This document shows positions 56,757 to 64,000 of a stretch of DNA of 64,000 nt, in pieces (position 1 is the stretch's first letter; the number at the start of each line of letters is the position of its first letter). The notes under the pieces are model-generated. The model saw only the letters and a list, made by a program, of their open reading frames with translations. It was not told the DNA's origin and made no database searches. The DNA is from Streptomyces sp. L2. Lineage in GTDB: Bacteria > Actinomycetota > Actinomycetes > Streptomycetales > Streptomycetaceae. The stretch covers positions 7,564,001 to 7,628,000 of the forward strand of contig NZ_QBDT01000001.1 of NCBI RefSeq assembly GCF_004124325.1, given 5' to 3'. A program made the translations under genes and the position numbers.

Positions 56757-57215
56757 CTATGAAGCGGGTGCGGCCGCTACGGCCTCGTCCATGGCGGGTG
56801 TTCTCCCGCCCTTGAGGAGGGTCCCCAGCGAGTACGCGCCGGGGCCGAGGCAGGCGATCAGCAGGAACGCCCAGCAGAACATGACGGCCGGCTCGCCGCC
56901 GTTGTCGATCGGGAGCAGTGCGCTGGACTGGTGGACGCTGAAGTAGGCGTACGCCATGGACCCCGAGCAGATGAGGGCCGCGGTCCGTGTGAACAGGCCG
57001 AGCGCCACGAGGCCGCCGCCCACCAGTTCGATGACCGCGGCCCACCATCCGGGCCACTGGAGCACGGGGACCGTGCCGCCGCCGTAGGCGCCACCCAGGA
57101 CACCGAACAGGGACGCGGCGCCGTGGCAGGCGAAGAGGAACCCGGTCAGGAGGCGGAAGGCGGCCTGCACGAGGGGACGCGGGCTGCGTAACCGCAGTGC
57201 CGGTGAGAAGTTCAT
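56757..57215 (-). CDS. DoxX-family membrane protein, 152 aa
   Basis: ATG 57215 follows GAGGAGTACCCCC. Four membrane segments (AAFRLLTGFLFACHGAASLFG, WWAAVIELVGGGLVALGLF, AALICSGSMAYAYFSVH, VMFCWAFLLIACLG) give the DoxX pattern; conserved G-A-x-x-LFG and the IELVGGxL helix are visible. DoxX/DoxD proteins are associated with redox and sulfur stress complexes (in mycobacteria, DoxX with SodA and SseA). No partner gene is adjacent here. Confidence 0.86.
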   Translation of the reverse strand: MNFSPALRLRSPRPLVQAAFRLLTGFLFACHGAASLFGVLGGAYGGGTVPVLQWPGWWAAVIELVGGGLVALGLFTRTAALICSGSMAYAYFSVHQSSALLPIDNGGEPAVMFCWAFLLIACLGPGAYSLGTLLKGGRTPAMDEAVAAAPAS

Positions 57216-57371
57216 GGGGGTACTCCTCGGTCTCGGAAACCTGGCGGCGGCGTCAGATTTCAGACATGAACATGTCATTTCAGGTCTAGCGCACGACACG
57301 GGCCCGCACCAGGAGTCCCATGCTCTGCGTTTCCTCTGAAGTCGCCGGCCCGCGACGGGGACCGCACGCGC

Positions 57372-58091
57372 TCACGGAGTGATCAGAAGGACGATGCCGG
57401 CGCCCAGGATCGTCCACACCAGGCCGGCGAACACCATCACGGCGCAGCCGCCCCCACGGTTGAGAAGCAGCACCACGATCGGCGGCAGACCGAACAGCAC
57501 CCAGCCCAGCACCAGCCACCGCACCACAGGCCCGCTGGACGGGACCGTCTCGGTGGACCGGTGGCCGTGCAACTCCAGGGCGACCACGTGCCCGTGCCAG
57601 GTGGTGAGGGCGATGCGGGCGTCATGTCGCCCGATCGAGGTGTAGAGGGACTTGCTGACGTGGTGCTTCTCAGTGTGCGAGGCTTCGCCCTCACCACGGC
57701 GGATCGTCACCGTGTAGTCCGTGCCGTCATCGGAGGACACGGCATACCAACTGTCGATCGCCGCCGTCTCCCGGCCGAGACAGGCCGCCCCATCGGTCTG
57801 GCCGCCGCGGCCGACGGAACACGGACGGGCGTGGCGATAGGCGGCCAAGTCGCGGTACGGGCCCACCGCCTGCACCACGCAGAGCGCGATCCCCACCACC
57901 CAACTGGCCGCAAGAACCGTCACCACCACGGCAATCCGCAACGTCTCCCGCTCGAACCGCCCCCGCAACGCCTCCCAGACCCCCTTCGAGCGGTTCCCCC
58001 TCCACAACGCGCCCCCGGCCCAGCCCACCGCGAGAGCGTGGACCCGCCCGCGAAGTCTACTGCCGTTCCCATCCACGGTAGTTGCGGACAT
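57372..58091 (-). CDS. hypothetical two-pass membrane protein, 239 aa
   Basis: ATG 58091 (MSATTVDGNGSRL). It has an N-terminal membrane helix (IAVVVTVLAASWVVGIALCV), an exposed domain of about 110 residues (CSVGRGGQTDGAACLGRETA, DYTVTIRRGEGEASHTEK), and two C-terminal hydrophobic segments (WLVLGWVLFGLPPIVVLLLN, VMVFAGLVWTILGAGIVLLI). Two cysteines in the exposed region could form a disulfide. The family is not recognised. It is followed by the DoxX promoter region. Confidence 0.6.
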   Translation of the reverse strand: MSATTVDGNGSRLRGRVHALAVGWAGGALWRGNRSKGVWEALRGRFERETLRIAVVVTVLAASWVVGIALCVVQAVGPYRDLAAYRHARPCSVGRGGQTDGAACLGRETAAIDSWYAVSSDDGTDYTVTIRRGEGEASHTEKHHVSKSLYTSIGRHDARIALTTWHGHVVALELHGHRSTETVPSSGPVVRWLVLGWVLFGLPPIVVLLLNRGGGCAVMVFAGLVWTILGAGIVLLITP

Positions 58092-58137
58092 CGTGCCCAC
58101 GAGCGCCAGGCTGCGGCGGCCCGGCGGCATTCCGGCT

Positions 58138-59058
58138 TCAGTCCTCGGTGACGCGGATGATCGTCTTACCGCGGCGCCGCTTGCCCGGCGTGAAAGCGCC
58201 GACCGCTTCGGCGAGCGGCCGCACGTCACCGATGATCGGCTTGAGGCGTCCGTCCCGCACACGTTCGGCGAGATCGCTCAGGCGCACGCGGTCGGGTTCG
58301 ACGACGAAGAAGACAGCGCGTCCGTCGCGCGGGCGGACGGTGACGGGCTCGGCGATGGTGACCAACGTGCCGCCAGGGCGGACCAGAACGCTGGAACGCT
58401 CAAGGATCTCGCCGCCGATCACGTCGAACACCACGTCGACCTCGCCGACGTCCTCCAGCTTCTCGCCTTGGAGGTCCACGAAGGCATGGGCGCCCAGAGC
58501 GAGTGCGGTGTCGCGGTCGTCGTGGCGTCCCGTCCCGATCACCCGGGCGCCCGCCGTGCGGGCCAGCTGCACGGCGATCGAGCCGACGCCGCCCGCGGCG
58601 CCGTGGATGAGGACGCTCTGCCCGGCTCGGAGGTGGGCATGGTCGAACAGCGCCTGCCAGGCGGTGAGCCCGGAGACGGGCAGCGCGGCAGCCGTGACGT
58701 GGTCGACGTCGGCGGGGAGCGGGGCGAGATTGCGGGCCTCGACCGCGGTGTACTGGGCCAGAGTGCCGTTGCGGGCCCAGTCGGTCAGGCCGTACACGCG
58801 CTGCCCGACGGTCAGGCCGGTCGTGCCGTAGCCGAGTTCGGTGACGACGCCGGACAGCTCGTGGCCGGGCACGCTCGGGGTCCGGTCGCGTCCGGCCCGG
58901 TCGGTCCAGGTGCCGGGCCAGTCCAGCTCACCCGGTGTGAAGCCGGCGGCATGGACCTCGACGATCACGTCGTTCTCAGCGGCATGCGGGTGGGGCAGCT
59001 CGGCGAGAGCCAGCCCGCCGGCCCCGGCCTCGCGGTTCTGGACGGTGATGGCTTGCAT
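58138..59058 (-). CDS. NADP-dependent quinone oxidoreductase-like (MDR superfamily) enzyme, 306 aa
   Basis: ATG 59058 follows GGAGGAACCCCCTC. The enzyme has the MDR fold: VHAAGFTPGELDWPG, PGHELSGVVTELGYGT, and the Rossmann motif LIHGAAGGVGSIAVQLA. Zinc ligands of true alcohol dehydrogenases are absent, as in quinone oxidoreductases. It likely reduces quinones or enones with NADPH. The 46-bp spacer to the hypothetical membrane gene suggests possible read-through transcription. Confidence 0.88.
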   Translation of the reverse strand: MQAITVQNREAGAGGLALAELPHPHAAENDVIVEVHAAGFTPGELDWPGTWTDRAGRDRTPSVPGHELSGVVTELGYGTTGLTVGQRVYGLTDWARNGTLAQYTAVEARNLAPLPADVDHVTAAALPVSGLTAWQALFDHAHLRAGQSVLIHGAAGGVGSIAVQLARTAGARVIGTGRHDDRDTALALGAHAFVDLQGEKLEDVGEVDVVFDVIGGEILERSSVLVRPGGTLVTIAEPVTVRPRDGRAVFFVVEPDRVRLSDLAERVRDGRLKPIIGDVRPLAEAVGAFTPGKRRRGKTIIRVTED

Positions 59059-59298
59059 GAGGGGGTTCCTCCGTGGGACGGGAGGTGGCGCTGGGATGCG
59101 CCGCGTCGGTCACCTTCGACCTTAGGATCCGGGCAGCCCGAGCATGTGGGCCATTCCTGCCCGCTTCGAGTAGGCCATTTCGCCCAAGACGACACTCGGC
59201 GACGGGGGAGAGCCGGCCGCAGAGCAGGGGAGGGGCTCGGGTGATTCATCTGCGGCCGGCGGGAGACCCGACTCCTGTACGACGAAGGAGGAAGGGAC

Positions 59299-59682
59299 AT
59301 GCTGCTGCTCGGTCTCCTGCTCATGGCGGCCACCGCCGCCTTCACCGGCCTGCTCATCGCCTTCAACCTCGAAGGAGGACCCACCTACGCCGTCTCCCTC
59401 TTCGGCGGTCACCCCTTCACGATCAGTGTATTGGGCGCCTTCCTGGGCGGCCTCGCCCTGGCGATCTTGTTCGGTCTGGGCCTGTGGATGTTCCTCGGCG
59501 GAACCGCCCTCGCCGCCTACCGCGGCCGCAAGCGACGCGCCCGACGCGACGAGATACGCCAGACCAGGGCGGAACGCGACGCCATGGCCGAGCGCCTGGA
59601 AGGCAGCGGCGCCCCCGCCGACTCCCGCTCGCCGGCCCCGGCCCCGCGCCGCCCCCACCGCCTCCACCTGCCCGGACACTGA
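59299..59682 (+). CDS. small membrane protein with basic cytoplasmic tail, 127 aa
   Basis: ATG 59299 follows GAAGGAGGAAGGGAC. Two membrane helices (MLLLGLLLMAATAAFTGLLI and ISVLGAFLGGLALAILFGLGLWM) precede a highly basic coiled region (RKRRARRDEIRQTRAERD) and a Pro/Ala tail. The layout resembles LapA-type small membrane proteins. It is followed 69 bp later by an SDR gene on the same strand. Confidence 0.7.
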   Translation: MLLLGLLLMAATAAFTGLLIAFNLEGGPTYAVSLFGGHPFTISVLGAFLGGLALAILFGLGLWMFLGGTALAAYRGRKRRARRDEIRQTRAERDAMAERLEGSGAPADSRSPAPAPRRPHRLHLPGH

Positions 59683-59751
59683 CTCCAGTGCCGCCTGAGA
59701 GCGGCGGAGGCAATGCACCGCTCGCAAGGCGCACACGAAGGTGAACGTGTC

Positions 59752-60561
59752 ATGAACGATGCCAGGCCCCTCGCCCTGGTCACCGGCGCTTCCAGCGGCA
59801 TAGGTCGTGAGCTGGCCGGGCAGCTTGCCGAGCGCGGCTACGACCTCGTCATCAACGCCGAGGACGACGCTCGCCTGCTGCATGCAGCCGAGCCGATCCG
59901 GGCCGCGGGCGCGCACGTCGACGTGATCCAGGCCGATCTGCGTGACTACGACCAGACCGAGCACCTCGTCGACACCGTCCGGGCCGTCGGACGGCCGCTG
60001 GACATCGCCGTGCTGAACGCCGGCGTCGGCAGGGGCGGCGCGTTCGTCGACATCGATCTGGCGGACGACCTGGAGATCATCGACCTGAACGTCAGGTCGA
60101 CCGTGCACCTCGCCAAGCGCGTCGTCCGCGACATGGCGGCCCGCGACGAAGGCCGCATCCTCGTGACCTCGTCCATCGCATCGACCATGCCCGGCTCGTT
60201 CCAGGCCGTCTACAACGCCACCAAGTCGTTCCTGCAGTCCTTCGTGCAGGCGCTGCAGAACGAGCTCAAGGACACCGGCGTCACCCTGACCTCGCTGATG
60301 CCGGGCCCGACGGAGACCGACTTCTTCCACCGGGCGGACATGGACGACACCAAGGTCGGCCGGCAGGACAAGGACGCCCCCGCGCAGGTCGCCCGGCAAG
60401 GACTCGACGCGCTCCTTGCCGGCAAGGAGAAAGTCGTCGCCGGCTCGGCCAAGACGAAGGCTCAGGGCATGGCGAACAAGATCCTCCCCGACAAGGCCAA
60501 GGCCGAGGCGCACCGCAAGATGGCCGAACCCGGGTCGGGACAGAACGAAAAGCCCCATTGA
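59752..60561 (+). CDS. short-chain dehydrogenase/reductase, 269 aa
   Basis: ATG 59752 (MNDARPLALVTG) with GAAGGTGAACGTGTC upstream. The SDR motifs are LVTGASSGIGRELAGQLA, NAGVGRGGAFVD, and the Ser-x(n)-YNATK active site in LVTSSIASTMPGSFQAVYNATKSFLQSF. The C-terminal 60 residues form a Lys-rich extension (KTKAQGMANKILPDKAKAEAH), a feature of SDRs related to the YqjQ/DltE group. Substrate unknown. Confidence 0.86.
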   Translation: MNDARPLALVTGASSGIGRELAGQLAERGYDLVINAEDDARLLHAAEPIRAAGAHVDVIQADLRDYDQTEHLVDTVRAVGRPLDIAVLNAGVGRGGAFVDIDLADDLEIIDLNVRSTVHLAKRVVRDMAARDEGRILVTSSIASTMPGSFQAVYNATKSFLQSFVQALQNELKDTGVTLTSLMPGPTETDFFHRADMDDTKVGRQDKDAPAQVARQGLDALLAGKEKVVAGSAKTKAQGMANKILPDKAKAEAHRKMAEPGSGQNEKPH

Positions 60562-60937
60562 GAGGGCCGACTCGCTCAACCCCGACTCGCCACCGCCCTG
60601 CTTCAGCCAGGAACACCGACAGAACACCGAACAGCGCACCCTCGACGTGGCGAGTGAACGCCACCAGCCGCTGCCCGGCAGCCCTTCGCGGTGCGACGCA
60701 CCGGTTTCGCACCGGCAGGTACCACCGCGTGTCCGCCTGCATGCGGAGCATGACCAAGACCGTGTCGAATTCAAAATTTTACTTGTATTTGGCAAGCGGT
60801 CCATGTGTGGTCTGCCGCGATGCTGGTAAGCGAGTGATCACAACGTACTGCGCCCCGGGAGGCACCAGGGCCTGGAGGACCGGTAGGAGGCCCTCAGTAC
60901 AACGTGCGTCACACGGAACCAGGGAACGGGTGGTGGC
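60562..60937. other. 376-bp intergenic region upstream of the APC permease
   Basis: No gene is supported. At 60768-60795 lies an unusually AT-rich run (aattcaaaattttacttgtatttgg) that is the likely promoter area of the permease, with the transcription start 100-150 bp before the ATG. No riboswitch fold could be recognised by eye. Confidence 0.5.
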
Positions 60938-62620
60938 ATGAGTTCGTTGTCCGAGACCGAGACCGGAGAGCCGGTCGAACAGCCAAGACTCCGGCGGGAC
61001 CTGGGCCGTGTGGGCCTGCTGTTCGCCGGGGTCGGGTCCATCATCGGCTCCGGTTGGCTCTTCGGGGCCCTCAAGGCGTCCCGGGAGGCCGGGCCGGCAT
61101 CGATCTTCTCCTGGGCGATCGCCGCCGTGATGATCATTCTCATCGGGCTGTGCTTCGCGGAGCTGGGCACGATGTTCCCGGTCTCCGGCGGCGTGGTCCG
61201 CTTCCCCCATCTGTCCTTCGGGTCGTTCGCCAGCTACACCATGGGCTGGATCACCTGGATCGCGGCCGCCACCGTCGCCCCCATCGAGGTCGAGGGCGCC
61301 CTGCAGTACGCCACGAAGTGGGCGGACTTCACCGTCCTGCACAAAGCCTCCGGCGCGTACACCCTCACCGGCCTCGGATACGCGGTCGCGGCGGCCGCCA
61401 TGGCCTTCTTCGTGGTGGTGAACTACTTCGGCATCCGATGGTTCGCCCGGGTGAACAACGTGCTGGTGTGGTGGAAGCTCGCCATCATCCTGCTGGTGAT
61501 CGTGGCCTTCTTCGTCACGGCCTTCCACGCCCACAACTTCAGCGCCCAGGAGTACGGCGGCTTCGCCCCCGGCGGCGCCAAGGGAATCTTCACGGCCATC
61601 TCCACCGCCGGCATCACCTTCTCGTTCCTCGGCTTCCGCCAGGGCGTCGAGCTGGCCGGCGAGACGGACAACCCCAAGCGCAACGTGCCGTTCGCCATCC
61701 TGGGATCCGTGCTGATCACGGCCGTGATCTACATCCTGCTGGAGGTCGCCTTCATCGGCGCGGTCCCCACCCACGACCTGACGTCCTCCCACGGCTGGCT
61801 CAACCTGAGCTTCGCCAACGACTACGGTCCGCTGGCCGCCATCTCCAGCGCCATCGGCCTCAGCTGGCTGGCATACACCCTCTACGTCGACGCCGTGATC
61901 TCCCCCGGTGACACCGGCCTGATCTACACCACCGTCACCGCCCGCATCTCGTACGCCATGGGGCGCAACCGCAACGCGCCCGAGGCCCTGACGAAGACCA
62001 CCCGGCGCGGCGCCCCGCTGGTCAGCCTGATCGTCACCTTCATCGTCGGCCTGATCATCTTCCTGCCGTTCCCCAGCTGGCAGCAGCTGGTCGGGTTCAT
62101 CACCTCGGCCACCGTGCTGTCGTTCGGCTCCGGGCCCCTGGTGCTCGCCGCCATGCGACGCCAGATCCCCGACCACGCCCGCCCCTTCAAGGTGCCCGGC
62201 GGCGACGTCATCCCGTTCCTCGCGCTGTACGCGGCGAACCTCATCGTCTACTGGGCGGGCTGGAACACCAACTGGAAGCTCTTCGCCACCATCGGGATCG
62301 GCTTCGTCTTCCTGGCGATCTTCGAGGCGACGAGCAAGGGCCGCTCCCCGGCCCTGGACTGGAAGGCCGGCGCCGGCTGGGTCATGCCCTGGCTGATCGG
62401 GCTCACCGTGATCAGCTGGGCCGGCGACTACGACGGCGGCCGTGGCTATATCGGCTTCGGCTGGGGCTTCCTGGTCAACCTGGCACTCGCCGCGATCGTC
62501 TACTTCCTGGCCCTGCGCGTCAGGCTCCCCAAGGCCCGCGTGGACGAGCACATCGAGCAGGCCCGTGAAGAGGCCCGCATCGAGCAGGAGGAACTGGGCC
62601 CCGGCCCCGAAGCCGCCTGA
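60938..62620 (+). CDS. APC-family amino acid/polyamine permease, 560 aa
   Basis: ATG 60938 follows a GGTGGTGGC run. A 12-13-segment amino acid-polyamine-organocation transporter: LLFAGVGSIIGSGWLFGALK (first helix with the GSGW break that binds substrate carboxylate), FAELGTMFPVSGGVVRFPHL, FSFLGFRQGVELAGETDNPK and YAMGRNRNAPEALTKTTRRG. The C-terminal about 40 residues are a charged helix (HIEQAREEARIEQEELG) that is longer than in typical members. Substrate is not evident. A strong hairpin follows. Confidence 0.88.
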   Translation: MSSLSETETGEPVEQPRLRRDLGRVGLLFAGVGSIIGSGWLFGALKASREAGPASIFSWAIAAVMIILIGLCFAELGTMFPVSGGVVRFPHLSFGSFASYTMGWITWIAAATVAPIEVEGALQYATKWADFTVLHKASGAYTLTGLGYAVAAAAMAFFVVVNYFGIRWFARVNNVLVWWKLAIILLVIVAFFVTAFHAHNFSAQEYGGFAPGGAKGIFTAISTAGITFSFLGFRQGVELAGETDNPKRNVPFAILGSVLITAVIYILLEVAFIGAVPTHDLTSSHGWLNLSFANDYGPLAAISSAIGLSWLAYTLYVDAVISPGDTGLIYTTVTARISYAMGRNRNAPEALTKTTRRGAPLVSLIVTFIVGLIIFLPFPSWQQLVGFITSATVLSFGSGPLVLAAMRRQIPDHARPFKVPGGDVIPFLALYAANLIVYWAGWNTNWKLFATIGIGFVFLAIFEATSKGRSPALDWKAGAGWVMPWLIGLTVISWAGDYDGGRGYIGFGWGFLVNLALAAIVYFLALRVRLPKARVDEHIEQAREEARIEQEELGPGPEAA

Positions 62621-62642
62621 CCCCCCCGCCTCCCCCCGCCTC

Positions 62643-62670
62643 GCCCCCTCCCAGCCCGATGGGAGGGGGC
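62643..62670 (+). terminator. hairpin terminator after the APC permease
   Basis: GCCCCCTCCCA (62643-62653) and TGGGAGGGGGC (62660-62670) form a perfect 11-bp stem with loop GCCCGA, 22 bp past the stop codon. Confidence 0.83.
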
Positions 62671-62767
62671 GTCGTGGTGGCGGCTCATGCGCATGGTGAT
62701 TCGACGCCGTAGCCGCCTCCACACTGCCGAGGATCAGCCACAGCGAAATGTGGCGACCTCGCCGCCA

Positions 62768-62989
62768 GTTGCGGTACCGGAACTCGATCCGCCCGCGCGT
62801 CAGGTCGTACGGCGGGAGCTTCAAGAGCCCCCGGTCATCTGGCGTGATCTTGAAGTAGTTCTTGTGGATCTTCCGCCGCTGTGCGCGAGCACCTGGTGGC
62901 CGTTCTCCAACTCCACGGTGAAACACGGCGCTGCGCAGGCATTCGACGACCCTGCCCTCGATGTCGATAACCTCCCTGTTCCTCGTCAT
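62768..62989 (-). pseudogene. translation initiation factor IF-1 paralogue, decayed
   Basis: From ATG 62989 the minus strand reads MTRNREVIDIEGRVVECLRSAVF, and near the end LKLPPYDLTRGRIEFRYRN, both closely matching IF-1 (73 aa, S1-type OB fold). The centre is misread: between about 62922 (an extra T in gtgtttcacc) and 62880 the IF-1 sequence VELENGHQVLAHSGG lies one frame over, and the frame then returns. The normal stop after RYRN is also lost, so the frame continues through the antisense strand of the permease gene. Three lesions in 74 codons make it a pseudogene or a badly read patch. Streptomyces genomes often carry extra infA copies. Confidence 0.85.
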
Positions 62990-63099
62990 CGCGCCAGCTA
63001 CAGGCTGCTGCTCACCAGCCGGGCGCCGATGCCCTCGAACAGCACCGAGGCCGCTCGACCGGACTCCTGGACCCCGGTCCGGCCGGCGCCGGCACCAGC

Positions 63100-64000
63100 G
63101 TGGTCAGTGGGGTACGCCAAGGCGCCGCGCTGGAAGTGGCCCTCGACGTCGCGGAACGTGCCGTCAACTGGCGGAACATCGCCGACGAACTCACGGCGGC
63201 CCGCGATCAGAACCCCTCCCCGCGTACCTGGCGGCCGTACTCCGCGGCAACAGGTGACGTCGGCCTGGCCGTGCCCTGCTCGTATCTGGACCGATGCTTC
63301 CCCCCGAGCCGGGTGGGACGCGATGGGTGACAACTTCTTCCGTGCGGCCCGGCGCGCGGCCGGCCGCTCAGCGCACCTGTCAGCCGGACTCTTCGCCGGG
63401 ATCAGCGGACTGAATTCGACGGCAACGCTGGTGCACCGGCAAGACACACATCACCAGCACCCAGATGGCATCCCTGCACACGGAAATGGCGTCGCGTATC
63501 TCCGTCATGACATCCCGCCTGCGCTCTGGCCAAGGGCTCGCCGCAGTGGAAGGCCACGACGTCGTCTCCGGGTGAGCGGTGTGACCGCCGGCCTGCTGGC
63601 CTATGACCCGCACAACAGTCTGCCGGAGGTACGGGGTGCCCTGGTGTGGCTGACCGCCCGCGTACCTGGCCTACCGCGCTGGGCGACCCCGCCCGAACGA
63701 TTGGTGAGCGCGCCGGCGCGCCGGTTTTACCCCTACGGCAAGGTCGATTGCGGGCTGGGGCACGGCGTCCCAGGCCCATTGAGCGCGCTGGCCCTGGCGC
63801 TGCTGGAGGGCCATGAGCTACCGGGCCAGTCGGCAGCGGTACGGGACATGCCGACTGGTTGCTGGAGCATCGCGGCGACGATGACTGGGGCGTCAACTGG
63901 CCGTCCGCCACCCGCCGTCGGACGACAGGCACACGCCTGTGCCGGGACGGGGTAGCCCGGCTCGTAGCGCTTGGTGCTATGGGGCACCAGGCGTGGCACA
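63100..64000 (+). pseudogene. LanC-like (lanthionine synthetase C family) gene, multiply frameshifted, runs off the window
   Basis: Segments of one LanC-family protein occur in order in changing frames: GDVGLAVPCSYLDRCFPPSR (about 63248-63308), AHLSAGLFAGISGL (about 63370-63411), MASLHTEMASRISVMT then HDVVSG (63459-63567), SGVTAGLLAYDP and CGLGHGVPGPLSALALALLEG (63570-63810), DWLLEH with WGVNWPSAT (63853-63910), and the zinc motif WCYGAPGVA (63972-63998). At least five frame changes are needed. LanC proteins are zinc enzymes or homologues joining Cys to dehydroamino acids in lanthipeptides; the orphan type lies outside such clusters. No precursor peptide gene is visible here. The 5' end may extend to about 63016. 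Confidence 0.8.

Noticed and set aside
59122..60804. 560-aa minus-strand open frame opposite the SDR gene
   Set aside because: Gly/Glu/Arg-rich shadow without recognisable domains; the opposing SDR has all catalytic motifs.
60779..62989. 736-aa minus-strand frame beginning with an IF-1-like sequence
   Set aside because: Only the first 74 codons are IF-1-like; the rest is antisense to the APC permease and arises because the IF-1 stop codon is lost. It is not a fusion protein.

Overview
This window is high-GC actinomycete DNA, almost certainly from a Streptomyces chromosome. The evidence is strong G/C bias at third codon positions, frequent GTG and some TTG starts, GGAGG-type ribosome binding sites, and typical Streptomyces families (DUF1206, ANTAR/GAF/PAS/PP2C phosphatases, an ECF sigma factor with a YCII partner, Tat-exported glycosidases). 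No rRNA, tRNA or CRISPR array was seen. The mix of signalling, secreted-enzyme, transposon-remnant and decayed genes suggests an accessory, perhaps arm-proximal, region; that placement is inference.

Layout. 1-8.2 kb: small membrane and STAS-domain proteins; a LysR regulator preceded by an 18-bp-period repeat; a HxlR-peroxiredoxin fusion divergent from an MFS exporter with an operator-like inverted repeat between them; a frameshifted RibD/DHFR-like reductase; and a TetR/DUF2218 divergent pair with two palindromes. 8.2-9.4 kb: a stand-alone type III polyketide synthase. 9.5-24.6 kb: a signalling block of three PP2C/SpoIIE phosphatases, ArsR+SRPBCC and MarR genes, a 1340-residue hybrid histidine kinase with six tandem HAMP units, and a YCII/ECF sigma pair. 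24.6-34.7 kb: a Nudix-like protein, Sua5, a GH18 chitinase with a DasR-like site and terminator, a DUF4142 protein, an SDR with two DUF1990-like genes, a lipoprotein/I36 inhibitor pair, and a VanZ-like protein.

34.8-40.1 kb is a scar zone. A DUF885 gene is cut at its 5' end by an IS5-type transposase fragment and is frameshifted; a secreted beta-propeller glycosidase-like gene carries a TTA codon; IS481-like and other gene fragments follow; and a BAAT-type thioesterase gene has lost its centre.

41.1-54.3 kb is the most coherent system: a sugar-utilisation locus. A LacI repressor and a complete YtfQ-type ABC importer (binding protein, fused ATPase, two permeases) run leftward. A Tat-exported GH127 beta-L-arabinofuranosidase, a secreted PA14-GH2 glycosidase and a second LacI paralogue run rightward. 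Three 13-bp near-identical operator-like sites (consensus TTTMCAACGTTRT) lie upstream of the binding protein, the GH127 gene and the second lacI. This predicts one regulon for release outside the cell, import and control of arabinofuranose-containing sugars.

54.3-62.7 kb holds a polysaccharide-deacetylase lipoprotein, DUF1206 and DoxX membrane proteins, a quinone-oxidoreductase-like enzyme, an SDR and an APC permease. The right end (62.8-64 kb) holds two decayed genes: a translation factor IF-1 paralogue on the minus strand and a LanC-like gene on the plus strand with at least five frame changes, still recognisable by its WCYG zinc motif. Several genes in the window differ from intact by one small indel, so residual sequencing error must be weighed against true pseudogenisation.
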